This document shows, in pieces, positions 1 through 7,448 of a DNA stretch of 64,000 nt. The stretch lies in assembly GCA_028283745.1 (NCBI GenBank), contig JAPWJZ010000010.1:62001-126000 (forward strand). The letters run 5' to 3'. Below the pieces are notes generated by a model. That model did not search any database, had not been told where the DNA came from, and saw only the letters and a program-made list of their open reading frames with translations. The stretch's first letter is position 1; every line of letters begins with the position of its first letter. The stretch comes from Micavibrio sp. GTDB taxonomy: Bacteria > Pseudomonadota > Alphaproteobacteria > Micavibrionales > UBA2020. Position numbers and translations under genes: made by a program.

Positions 1-290
1 TTTCCAACCGCAAAAAAGACACCGTCGAAGCGCTGCTGGAGCGCGGGGTAAGTGTTGATGCTGTTGACCGCAGCGGCAAAACCGCAGAACAGCTGGCGGA
101 GGCCACCGGCCACCGCAGCGTCGCCGGCATTATCCGCCGCGAGCGCGATGCCCGCATGCTGCGCGAAAAAGCCCGCGCCGCCACCATCAACGATGTGGTG
201 CATAGCCTGACCGTCGGCGGCGTCAACAGGGACGTGCGCATGAAACCGATGCGCTTCAAGCCACCCGGAAATTCTTCCAATACGCCATGA
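1..290 (+). CDS. Ankyrin-repeat protein, C-terminal part (5' end outside window)
   Basis: The open frame enters from the left edge (codons in phase with base 3) and stops at TGA 288-290. It opens with part of an ankyrin repeat (DTVEALLERGVSVDAVDRSG), followed by an Arg/Glu-rich helix and a basic tail ending RDVRMKPMRFKPP. Ankyrin repeats are protein-binding scaffolds; the partner cannot be told. The stop overlaps the next start as ATGA, so the two genes are probably translationally coupled. The next gene is also an ankyrin protein with a similar tail, which suggests tandem duplication. The N-terminus is not visible, so any signal peptide is unknown. Confidence 0.7.
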   Translation, partial: SNRKKDTVEALLERGVSVDAVDRSGKTAEQLAEATGHRSVAGIIRRERDARMLREKARAATINDVVHSLTVGGVNRDVRMKPMRFKPPGNSSNTP

Positions 291-814
291 TGGCGGGGGA
301 TGATATGGCCCCGAATGACGCCCAGATACGCGCCTTCATCAGCGCCGCGTGGGAGGGCGATACCGTGCATATCCGCCAGTTCCTGTCTATCTTCGGGCCC
401 GATTACCTTGATGTCACGCGCGGGGAACCAATCAACTGGACAGCCCTGTTCTGGTCCGCCAAAAGCGGGCAGCGCGATACTGTGGCAGCGCTGCTGGATG
501 CCGGCGCGGATGTTAACCGCCGCGATGCCAGCGGCTCTACCGCGCTTATCTGGGCGGCAGGTATGGGCAACGACGATGTCGTGGCCCTATTGCTGGAGCG
601 CGGCGCGGATATGTCCGTCATCGACCGCGAAGGCCGCACCGCCCTCGGCTTCGCGCTGGAGGGAAAAAAGGCGGCCACCGCTAAACTCCTGACCGATGAA
701 ACTGCCCGCAAAGCCGCCGCCGAGAAAGCCGCCTGGGAAGACGCCATGCGCATCTTCACCAACGGCACCAAGCGCGACATCCGCACCCACAAGGTAAAGT
801 TCAGGCCGAAATAA
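287..814 (+). CDS. Ankyrin-repeat protein
   Basis: This 175-residue protein has about three ankyrin repeats in its middle (WTALFWSAKSGQRDTVAALL, then SALIWAA-like and GRTALGFAL-like units, residues about 50-135). A charged Ala/Lys helix and a basic tail RDIRTHKVKFRPK follow. The tail resembles that of the upstream gene, so the two look like paralogues. No signal peptide or membrane segment is evident, so a cytoplasmic scaffold is likely. The ATG lies inside ATGA overlapping the upstream stop. The next gene begins directly after the stop, so at least three genes form one transcription unit. The specific role is unknown. Confidence 0.8.
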   Translation: MMAGDDMAPNDAQIRAFISAAWEGDTVHIRQFLSIFGPDYLDVTRGEPINWTALFWSAKSGQRDTVAALLDAGADVNRRDASGSTALIWAAGMGNDDVVALLLERGADMSVIDREGRTALGFALEGKKAATAKLLTDETARKAAAEKAAWEDAMRIFTNGTKRDIRTHKVKFRPK

Positions 815-1147
815 ATGGCACGCGATTCAGGACTGGAAGAGCTTATGCGGGAACAGCTGGCGGATATTTCCGGCCTTGCGGAAAGACCTATGTTTGGCGG
901 GCTTGCGTGGTTGCTGCATGGGCATTTGTTGTGCGCGGCGCGCAAGGATGGCGCGTTGTTCCGGCTGGGCAAGGGCAACGATGCGGAGGCTTTGAAAATT
1001 GAAGGCATCACGCCGATGGTTTTGAAAGACCGCGCCATGCACGGCTGGGTCTGGGTTTCACCCGAACTGATGGGTGACGATGCCATCGCCCAAAGCCTGC
1101 TGGCCAGTGCGCTCGCTTTTATCCGGTCGCTGCCGGAAAAGAAATAA
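815..1147 (+). CDS. TfoX/Sxy family N-terminal-domain protein
   Basis: This 110-residue protein is essentially one TfoX N-terminal domain: an MxREQLADISGLAERPMFGGLAWLLHG opening with the family's R-x-M-FGG motif, then strands around LLCAARKDGALFRLG and VLKDRAMHGWVWV. The N-terminal module occurs alone in many proteobacteria that are not known to be competent, so a competence role should not be assumed. It starts immediately after the stop of the ankyrin gene (no spacer), indicating an operon. It lacks the C-terminal helix-hairpin-helix domain of full-length TfoX/Sxy. Family assignment is fairly secure; function is unknown. Confidence 0.75.
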   Translation: MARDSGLEELMREQLADISGLAERPMFGGLAWLLHGHLLCAARKDGALFRLGKGNDAEALKIEGITPMVLKDRAMHGWVWVSPELMGDDAIAQSLLASALAFIRSLPEKK

Positions 1148-1169
1148 TCAAGAAGTTATAGCGCAGCCC

Positions 1170-2024
1170 TTAGCTGGAAGGTCTTACGCCGCGCGGCAGC
1201 TTGTCGCCGTAGTGGGCGGCGGGGGTATCGCTGCCATAGCCCTGGCTGGGGGCGATGACGAGGGTGATTTTGTGGGTGTTATCTTCCACCGCGGCCTGCG
1301 GCATTGCATCTTCGCGGCGTTTGCGGCGCGCGCCGAGGAAGGAGAGGGAGAGCAAGCCGCCAAGGGTGCCAATGCCGCCCTCAAGGCCTTTTTGCCATTC
1401 ATTGGTGTCGGAAGCATCATCGGCCGCGCGGGCGGCGGTGACAACGCGCTCGGCGTCCGCCTCGGTCGCTTGGGCGGCGCTTTGCGGGGCGTGCAGCCTG
1501 GCGATGGTTTCATCGCGGTACGCCATCGCATCCTTGAAGGGGGAAAAGAAATTGCGGTAATCGCCGGTGGTGGATTGTTCCCACAAGGCTTCATACAGCG
1601 TGGTCGCTTCTTTTTCAGACAGCGCGGGGTTGAACAGCAATTCGCGGCGCAGGGTTTTCAGGCGTTCCATCTGTTCGGCGCGGCTGGCTTCGTAGGCGGT
1701 GAAGCCCGCGTTGACATCCGCCAGCTGTTCGGCAATTTTGCCGCCGTTCTTGCCGATGTTTTCTTTGGCGGCCTGCAGGGCCGTCCAGCTGAAGTCGATG
1801 CGCTCCTGCGATGTGGTGATGTCCTGCACCATCTTGTTCACCTTGTCGGCGGCGGCGTTGTGCATTTCAACGTTCGCCTGCGGGGCGACCGCGTTTTGCA
1901 CGCCATCCAGATAGTTCGACACTTCATAGCCCGTGCCCGCGCTCATGATGACGCTGGCGGCAATAAATGCGCCATGGGTGACGGTGCGGTTAAATGCGCG
2001 GCTCAGCTTGCGGGCGAAGGACAT
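1170..2024 (-). CDS. Hypothetical membrane-anchored coiled-coil protein
   Basis: This 284-residue protein is not recognised as a known family. Residues about 17-35 (GAFIAASVIMSAGTGYEV) form a hydrophobic segment that could be an anchor or uncleaved signal. Residues about 50-210 are Ala/Glu/Lys-rich and predicted helical, consistent with a coiled coil. A second short hydrophobic stretch (GGIGTLGGLLSLSFLGARRKRRED) is followed by a basic stop-transfer cluster. The layout, two membrane segments bracketing a helical extracytoplasmic domain, suggests an envelope protein. It is convergent with the TfoX-like gene. Confidence 0.6.
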   Translation of the reverse strand: MSFARKLSRAFNRTVTHGAFIAASVIMSAGTGYEVSNYLDGVQNAVAPQANVEMHNAAADKVNKMVQDITTSQERIDFSWTALQAAKENIGKNGGKIAEQLADVNAGFTAYEASRAEQMERLKTLRRELLFNPALSEKEATTLYEALWEQSTTGDYRNFFSPFKDAMAYRDETIARLHAPQSAAQATEADAERVVTAARAADDASDTNEWQKGLEGGIGTLGGLLSLSFLGARRKRREDAMPQAAVEDNTHKITLVIAPSQGYGSDTPAAHYGDKLPRGVRPSS

Positions 2025-2195
2025 GGCGGGGGCTTCCTATCAAATAAAGCGCCATTTTAGGGAAAACGACCCCGCTGTCAATCATAAACGGAACCATAAT
2101 CAGGCCGCATTTGTTGACGTTGCTGAGGCATGCATACACTTTTCGGCCGCAATAGCGGCATAACCGGTAATTAACGAATTTCAGGAGACATATTC

Positions 2196-2747
2196 ATGAA
2201 AAAGACACGCAACTTCATTTTTGCGCTGGTTCTGGCCGCGCTTTCTTTTGCGGTCGCGGGCTCTGCCCATGCCGCAACGTCGGACGACCTTGACCGCGAT
2301 TCCAAGCAGGCGCTGACACAGCTGTACAAAACCAACACGCTGGCGGAAGAACTGTCGCACAAAGCGAAAGCTATTCTGGTCTTCCCGAACATCGTCAAGG
2401 CCGGCCTTATCTTCGGCGGCGCCTACGGCGAGGGCGAGCTGCGCCAGGATGAGAAAATCGATGGCTATTACAACTCCGTCAGCGGCTCCTGGGGCCTGCA
2501 GGCGGGCGCGCAGTCCTACGGCTACGTCGTGTTCCTGATGACCGATAGCGCAGTGCAATACATTCACGACACCCATGGCTGGGAAATTGGCGTTGGCCCG
2601 ACCGTTGTGCTGGTGGATGAAGGCGTCGCCAAAAACCTGTCGACCTCGACCATGAAAGACGATGCTTATGCTTTCGTCTTCAGCCAGCAGGGTTTGATGG
2701 CGGGCCTCAGCATCGAAGGCACCAAAATCTCGCACATCAAGCGCTAA
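2196..2747 (+). CDS. SYLF (YSC84-type) lipid-binding-domain protein, secreted
   Basis: The 183-residue product has a clear signal peptide (MKKTRNFIFALVLAALSFAVAGSAHA). The rest is a SYLF/YSC84 domain, recognised from the series AKAILVFPNIVKAGLIFGG, GEGELRQDEKIDGYYNSVSGSWGLQAG and GVGPTVVLVDEGVAKNLSTS. The domain binds phosphoinositides in eukaryotes; its role in bacterial periplasmic members is not settled. A good ribosome site (CAGGAGA) precedes the ATG. The gene is monocistronic, closed by a strong intrinsic terminator just downstream. Confidence 0.85.
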   Translation: MKKTRNFIFALVLAALSFAVAGSAHAATSDDLDRDSKQALTQLYKTNTLAEELSHKAKAILVFPNIVKAGLIFGGAYGEGELRQDEKIDGYYNSVSGSWGLQAGAQSYGYVVFLMTDSAVQYIHDTHGWEIGVGPTVVLVDEGVAKNLSTSTMKDDAYAFVFSQQGLMAGLSIEGTKISHIKR

Positions 2748-2765
2748 GCCTTAACGCGCTAATTT

Positions 2766-2799
2766 AAAAAGCTCCGGTTGCAAAACCGGAGCTTTTTTT
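2766..2799 (+). terminator. Intrinsic terminator after the SYLF gene
   Basis: Arms AAGCTCCGGTT and AACCGGAGCTT enclose a short TGCAA-type loop and run into a T-tract. It lies about 20 bases past the SYLF stop. The A-run on the left arm makes it usable from the other strand too, where it would end the convergent small gene. Confidence 0.85.
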
Positions 2800-2818
2800 A
2801 TGCGGAATATATGTACTG

Positions 2819-3094
2819 TTACGTCTTGCCCTTGCGCAGTGCGCGGTCGGCTTCAGCCTTCGCTTCTTCGGCGGTGGGGGCGGGTATGCCAAAGCCCGCC
2901 ATGCGCGACCAGATGATGACTTCGGAAGCGCTGGGGCCTTCATAGCCCGGAATTTTCAATTGCTGAATGTCATAGGCGGCATCAGCCGCGGAAAGGTCGC
3001 CGGCGGCGTATTGCTCGAGGATGGGGTAAAGCCGCTTGTCGGGCGGGGCAACGCCGTTATCGTTATTTGTGCTGTTGTTATTGCTGCTTGTCAT
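2819..3094 (-). CDS. Hypothetical small soluble protein (91 aa)
   Basis: No family is recognised. The N-terminus is an Asn/Ser-rich disordered stretch (TSSNNNSTNNDN); the remainder (LYPILEQYAAGDLSAADAAYDIQQLKIPGYEG...) is predicted helical and ends in a charged tail. The start ATG overlaps the stop of a 49-codon ORF upstream as ATGA, which supports both as a coupled pair. The gene converges on the SYLF gene and shares its terminator region. Confidence 0.6.
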   Translation of the reverse strand: MTSSNNNSTNNDNGVAPPDKRLYPILEQYAAGDLSAADAAYDIQQLKIPGYEGPSASEVIIWSRMAGFGIPAPTAEEAKAEADRALRKGKT

Positions 3095-3240
3095 GGCGTG
3101 GGCACCTGCACGGTTGGCGTGGAAGATTTGGTGCTGATGGGCGTGACCATACTATACTTCGTGCGCGTGGGGCTGGCCGTCGCCATGGCATCCCATGATT
3201 TTTCGGCGTTCTCGACAAACCCGATGCGTTCGCCAAACAT
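3091..3240 (-). CDS. Possible 49-aa protein coupled to the 91-aa gene
   Basis: This ORF is absent from the supplied track. It reads MFGERIGFVENAEKSWDAMA then a Thr/Ser/Pro-rich tail ending VQVPTP. Its TGA overlaps the ATG of the downstream gene as ATGA, typical of translational coupling. Against it, an in-frame TAG precedes the ATG directly and the upstream ribosome site is weak. It could also be the 3' relic of a larger gene. Confidence 0.4.
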   Translation of the reverse strand: MFGERIGFVENAEKSWDAMATASPTRTKYSMVTPISTKSSTPTVQVPTP

Positions 3241-3445
3241 CTATCTGGCCGCCTATGGCGAAGTTGATGAGCGGGCCGGGTATCTACAACGCAGTATTCG
3301 GTCTTTGACATGCAAGGGCCTGAACTGTTGGAGTTTGCTATTCATAGAGTATATATGCACCGCGTGATTTATGCAAATGTTTGCACGTAAGTCGCTGAAA
3401 AAAATGAAATGTCATTTCAGACGACGTCGGGGAATGGCAAGTATG

Positions 3446-3482
3446 AAAAAAGGGCGCCCCCTTGCGGAGACGCCCTTTTTTC
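3446..3482 (-). terminator. Intrinsic terminator after carD
   Basis: AAAAAAGGGCG and CGCCCTTTTTT form a stem around a CCCCCTTGCGGAGA loop. T-runs occur on both strands. It lies 14 bases past the carD stop and fits a terminator for the leftward gene. Confidence 0.85.
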
Positions 3483-3495
3483 AAGGAGAGATTTA

Positions 3496-4320
3496 TTAAG
3501 CGACGTTGGAAAGAACAGCCTCGAGCTTCTCGGCAGCTTTCTTTTCGTCAATTTTCTCGATCGCGGCGACTTCGCGGGCAAGACGCTCCAGCGCGGCCTG
3601 ATAGATTTGGCGTTCGCTGTAGGATTGCTCGGATTCATCCGTGTCTTTGCGCAGGTCGCGCAGGACTTCAGCGATGGCAACGGGGTCACCGGAGTTGATT
3701 TTTGCTTCGTATTCCTGCGCACGGCGCGACCACATAACGCGGCGGGTCTGGCTGCGGCCCTGCAGGGTCGCAAGGGCGTCCTTCAGGCGGTCTTTCGACG
3801 ACAGTTTGCGAAGGCCCGACGATTTCACTTTCGAAATCGGCAGTTTCAGGCGCATGCGGTCTTTTTCAAAGCAGATGGTGTAAAGAGTGATTTCCATGCC
3901 GGCGATGCTGGTGGTTTCAACGCCTTCGACAAGGCCAACGCCATGCGCGGGGTAAACCACGAAGTCACCGGGGCCGAAATCCAGCTTTTCCTGTTTCTTC
4001 GGCGCGGCGGGGGCGGCAGCAACGGGCGCGGCTTCAGGCGCTTTTGCTTCGGGTTTTGACTTGACGGCAACAGGCGCTGCAACCGGGGCTTTCGCCTTCA
4101 CGGCAGCGGGCGGTGCAACCTTGACGGCGGTTTTGCCTTTCATGGTGACCTTCACGGCAGTGGCCGGGGTCGCTTTGGCGGCAGGGGCCGTGTTAACTTT
4201 TGCAGCAGGCGCGGCGGCTTTCGCGGCGGGGGCCTGTTTTTTGGTGGCGGCGGTTTTGGTGGTGGTCGTTGCAGCAGGCTTCTTCGTCGGTTTTGCTTTC
4301 GCCTTCGTAATCTTTGCCAT
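3496..4320 (-). CDS. carD: CarD family transcriptional regulator with long Ala/Lys/Pro N-terminal tail
   Basis: Residues about 111-274 are a CarD/CdnL-type protein: a Tudor-like RNA-polymerase-interacting domain (LDFGPGDFVVYPAHGVGLVEG) followed by a helical DNA-binding domain (MWSRRAQEYEAKINSGDPVAIAEVLRDL). The family binds the RNA polymerase beta subunit and stabilises open promoter complexes. The first 110 residues are a low-complexity Ala/Lys/Pro/Thr tail resembling histone H1 tails, which would give non-specific DNA affinity. The start is supported by the basic MAKITKAK opening and the lack of a better ATG. The gene is flanked by its own terminator and an upstream AT-rich promoter region. 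Confidence 0.9.
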   Translation of the reverse strand: MAKITKAKAKPTKKPAATTTTKTAATKKQAPAAKAAAPAAKVNTAPAAKATPATAVKVTMKGKTAVKVAPPAAVKAKAPVAAPVAVKSKPEAKAPEAAPVAAAPAAPKKQEKLDFGPGDFVVYPAHGVGLVEGVETTSIAGMEITLYTICFEKDRMRLKLPISKVKSSGLRKLSSKDRLKDALATLQGRSQTRRVMWSRRAQEYEAKINSGDPVAIAEVLRDLRKDTDESEQSYSERQIYQAALERLAREVAAIEKIDEKKAAEKLEAVLSNVA

Positions 4321-4663
4321 TGTGCCTCTCTAATGTGGATATTCTGCGCCGGAAAATAATTTTACAGAATAATCTAATAACTGACGGACTTCCGTCACTT
4401 AGAGAGACGTTACAGGAAATGTCATAAAATTTCAAGATAAATCTTAAGAAAGCATTAAAATTCAAATAAATAGGGGGCTTGCTGCGCCGCTTTAAAGAGC
4501 GCTGTCACCTTGCAAAACCACCTGAAACGACGCACCTAACCGGCTGAATTATATTCATAATATATAAAGATTATCCACAAGACATAACCCAAGACTGTGG
4601 CGTTTAGCGGTTGGGGAAGGGATGAAGAAATTATGAAGACCTCGCGAACAAACCCGGCAGAAT
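4321..4663. promoter_or_regulatory. Intergenic region upstream of carD with an inverted repeat
   Basis: This 343-base AT-rich gap lies between carD and the next leftward gene. It contains TGACGGA-CT-TCCGTCA (4382-4397), a 7-base-arm inverted repeat 62 bases upstream of the carD ATG and a plausible operator. A single perfect DnaA box TTATCCACA sits at 4571-4579 beside an AT-rich run. I see no gene here and no cluster of boxes that would indicate an origin. Confidence 0.4.
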
Positions 4664-5689
4664 CTACTTCTCAAACGGTAGTTTGAAAGCCCGGTGCGGC
4701 TGGAGGAACGGCTTGATAGCCTCCCACGGGATGGTGGCATGGTACACGCCGCCGGCATGTCCATTTACGTAGCGGAAGTTTAGGTCGATCCCGTCGGGTG
4801 TTAAAAGCCAGTTTTCCCCCTGTGCCAACATGCGTTCCGCTTCTTCTATTTGTGGCCCGCCATTCTTCTTCTCAAGCTCATTATCCGTTAAAGGTGCTAG
4901 CTTGGGTGACCAGTCGGAGGAAAGGTCGAAAATATCGGCAACCGACATCTCTCGTGGATGCGGGGCGAGGATGTAATTTTTGACTTCTTGAGAAGGCCAG
5001 CCGGATGATCCGCCGGGGCATTGCCAGTTTTTTGTATAAACGATTGAAATAAAATTATCTGACGTATAGCCAAACTCGAACGAGACATCCTGGTTGCTAA
5101 AGCGCCCTTCGCAGTCGCCAAGTTCTACATCGGCACGGGTTTGGCTTTTGACCAGTTCATTCCACTCTTCTTCGGCTTTGGTGAGAGGGTTGCCGTCTAT
5201 TTGCGGCCATGAAAAGTATTTGTGGACGTTATCATCTGCGTATACGGTTTTATAGAGCACGGCACGCGGGTCATCCGCCACGGGTATTTCATATGAATAT
5301 TCTTCGCGCACGAAGGTACGGCCCCCAGCTTGAATAATCATGTTCTTCAGACTGTATTCGCGTCTTTTGACTTCATCCAACTGGCAGGCTTTGCGTTCCG
5401 CTTCAAGCGCAGCATTACAAGCTTTCGTCAAATTTATCCGCCAGTGTTCTTGCTTCCCTTTAAAAGTATCAGCCCCTTTGGGCGACAGTTTTTTCAATTG
5501 CTCATCAAGCAGGGCATCAAGCTTGGCAATTTCCGGGGCAAGCTCTGGCGTAGCGGCGAGCTGTTTGTAAATATCCAGCGATTCCTGAGGTAGCACGTGC
5601 GCGGGTTTTTGCTGTGCATATGCGGGGGACGAAAGAGCGGCAATGAAAAATGCAGATGTAATGAAAGAGATAAAAACCCGCTTCATCAT
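4664..5689 (-). CDS. Secreted protein with LprI-like and DUF3298-like regions
   Basis: The product has a signal peptide (MMKRVFISFITSAFFIAALSSPAYA). Residues about 85-110 (HWRINLTKACNAALEAERKACQ) resemble the Cys-containing LprI lysozyme-inhibitor motif. The C-terminal third ends LLTPDGIDLNFRYVNGHAGGVYHATIPWEAIKPFL, the typical closing strand pattern of DUF3298 domains. A periplasmic, cell-wall-related role is therefore possible but not shown. The track starts at a TTG at 5710; I prefer the ATG at 5689, preceded by GGGGAAG. It lies 17 bases downstream of fdxA on the same strand. Confidence 0.65.
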   Translation of the reverse strand: MMKRVFISFITSAFFIAALSSPAYAQQKPAHVLPQESLDIYKQLAATPELAPEIAKLDALLDEQLKKLSPKGADTFKGKQEHWRINLTKACNAALEAERKACQLDEVKRREYSLKNMIIQAGGRTFVREEYSYEIPVADDPRAVLYKTVYADDNVHKYFSWPQIDGNPLTKAEEEWNELVKSQTRADVELGDCEGRFSNQDVSFEFGYTSDNFISIVYTKNWQCPGGSSGWPSQEVKNYILAPHPREMSVADIFDLSSDWSPKLAPLTDNELEKKNGGPQIEEAERMLAQGENWLLTPDGIDLNFRYVNGHAGGVYHATIPWEAIKPFLQPHRAFKLPFEK

Positions 5690-5706
5690 TTCCGGCTTCC
5701 CCACGC

Positions 5707-6045
<339 letters not shown>

Positions 6046-6115
6046 GATGCGGTATTCCTTTTAACGCTGGCGGGATATATACGCTGCCGCCCTTTAGTTT
6101 TCAAGTTTGCCTTCA

Positions 6116-7426
6116 TCAAAGGCCGATTTTATCGCGGATCTGGTACCACGTCATGCCCAGCACGAACAGCGGGCGCTTCAACAGGTCGCCGCCGGGGAAG
6201 GGCTGGTGCCTGATTTTGGCGAAAACGTCAAACCTGTCCAGTTGGCCCGCCACGGCTTCCGCCAGCACCTTGCCAAGCATGTTGGTGGCAACCACGCCTT
6301 GCCCGCCAAAGCCGTGCGCAAAGTACACCTGTGGGGAAAGGCGGCCAAGGTCCGGCATGCGGTTGATGGTGAACTCAAGCGGTCCGCGCCAGCAATGGTC
6401 GATGGCGACATGCGCCAGCTGGGGGAAAATATCCACCATGCGATGCCACAGGCGTTCATCTTCTCGGGGGTAATCCATGTCGCTGTAATTGCAGTTGCCG
6501 CCGAACAACAGGCGGTTATCCGCGGAAAGGCGGTAATAATCCATGATAAAGCGCGCATCGCACACGGCTATGTCGCGCGGCATGATGCTGCGGGCAAGGT
6601 CTTCCGTCAGCGGTTCGGTCGCAATCATGTGGGCGGCGGCGGTGATGGAGCGGGCGGCCATGCTTTCCGACCCCTTCAGCTTGATGGCGCCGGCCAGAAT
6701 AACAAACTTCGCCTTTACGCTGCCACCGCCGTCGGTCACAACGGTCAGCGGCTCCCCCTCGCTAATGCTGAGGGCTGCGGTATGGTCATAGAACTGGCAG
6801 CCCGCCACCTGCGCCGCGCGGGCAATGCCCAGCGCATAGTTAAGCGGGTGGAAGTGGCCGCCTTTTGCATCGTAAAGGCCGCCGATGTAGGGCTTTGCCC
6901 GCACCATCTCCTGCGTTTCATCGCGGCCGAGCACCTGCAGGTCATCGTGGCCCAGTTGTTGCCAGCCCTTGCGGTCGTCTTCCAGCAGTTTTTGCTGGCT
7001 GTCGTCCAGCGCGGCGGTGAGCTGGCCGAATTTCAGGTTGCAGCGAATGTCATGCGCCTTCACGCGCCCGGTGATCAGGTCGATGCCTTCAAGCGTGATG
7101 TCGTGCATCAGCTTTGCGTCATCAAAACCGTAACGGCCGATCAGCTCCTGTGGTGATTTTGGGAAGCCACGCTGCAGCTGCCCGCCGTTGCGGCCCGAAG
7201 CGCTGCCGGCGAGGGTGTCTTTTTCCAGAACAATAACGGACAGGCCTTTCAGCGCCAACTCCAATGCTGCGGAAAGTCCAGTAAATCCGGCTCCAATCAC
7301 GCAAATATCGCAGTTGACCTCTTTTTTGAGACTGCCTAGAGTCGCAACGAGCTTGTTAGAAGAGACCGCATAATACGGGAGATGATACGTCTCTGGGTGT
7401 GTGTAATTTTTTTCCAAGTCATTCAC
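6116..7426 (-). CDS. puuB: FAD-dependent amine oxidase, PuuB-like
   Basis: A DAO-fold flavoprotein of about 436 residues. The FAD-binding dinucleotide motif is GAGFTGLSAALEL, followed by the subfamily signature ASGRNGGQL; the C-terminus has FAHGFGGQGV. PuuB oxidises gamma-glutamylputrescine; the substrate here is inferred from the divergent PuuA-like gene. The track ORF (501 aa) begins inside that gene's coding strand and is too long. I place the start at GTG 7424-7426, giving an N-terminus (YTHPETYHLPYYAVSS) typical of the family. A TTG nine bases later is an alternative; neither has a strong ribosome site. Confidence 0.85.
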   Translation of the reverse strand: MNDLEKNYTHPETYHLPYYAVSSNKLVATLGSLKKEVNCDICVIGAGFTGLSAALELALKGLSVIVLEKDTLAGSASGRNGGQLQRGFPKSPQELIGRYGFDDAKLMHDITLEGIDLITGRVKAHDIRCNLKFGQLTAALDDSQQKLLEDDRKGWQQLGHDDLQVLGRDETQEMVRAKPYIGGLYDAKGGHFHPLNYALGIARAAQVAGCQFYDHTAALSISEGEPLTVVTDGGGSVKAKFVILAGAIKLKGSESMAARSITAAAHMIATEPLTEDLARSIMPRDIAVCDARFIMDYYRLSADNRLLFGGNCNYSDMDYPREDERLWHRMVDIFPQLAHVAIDHCWRGPLEFTINRMPDLGRLSPQVYFAHGFGGQGVVATNMLGKVLAEAVAGQLDRFDVFAKIRHQPFPGGDLLKRPLFVLGMTWYQIRDKIGL

Positions 7427-7448
7427 ATAATAAAAACAGGGGCTATCA

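Noticed and set aside
815-1147. Competence regulator role for the TfoX-like protein
   Set aside because: Only the N-terminal domain is present and no competence genes are nearby, so the name alone does not support the function.
2960-3367. 135-aa plus-strand ORF over the 91-aa gene
   Set aside because: It lies antisense to the better supported leftward gene pair and lacks a ribosome site.
4561-4600. Possible replication origin at a DnaA box (TTATCCACA) in an AT-rich gap
   Set aside because: Only one perfect box is present, with no further boxes, DUE repeats or origin-linked genes (dnaA, dnaN, parAB, hemE) nearby.
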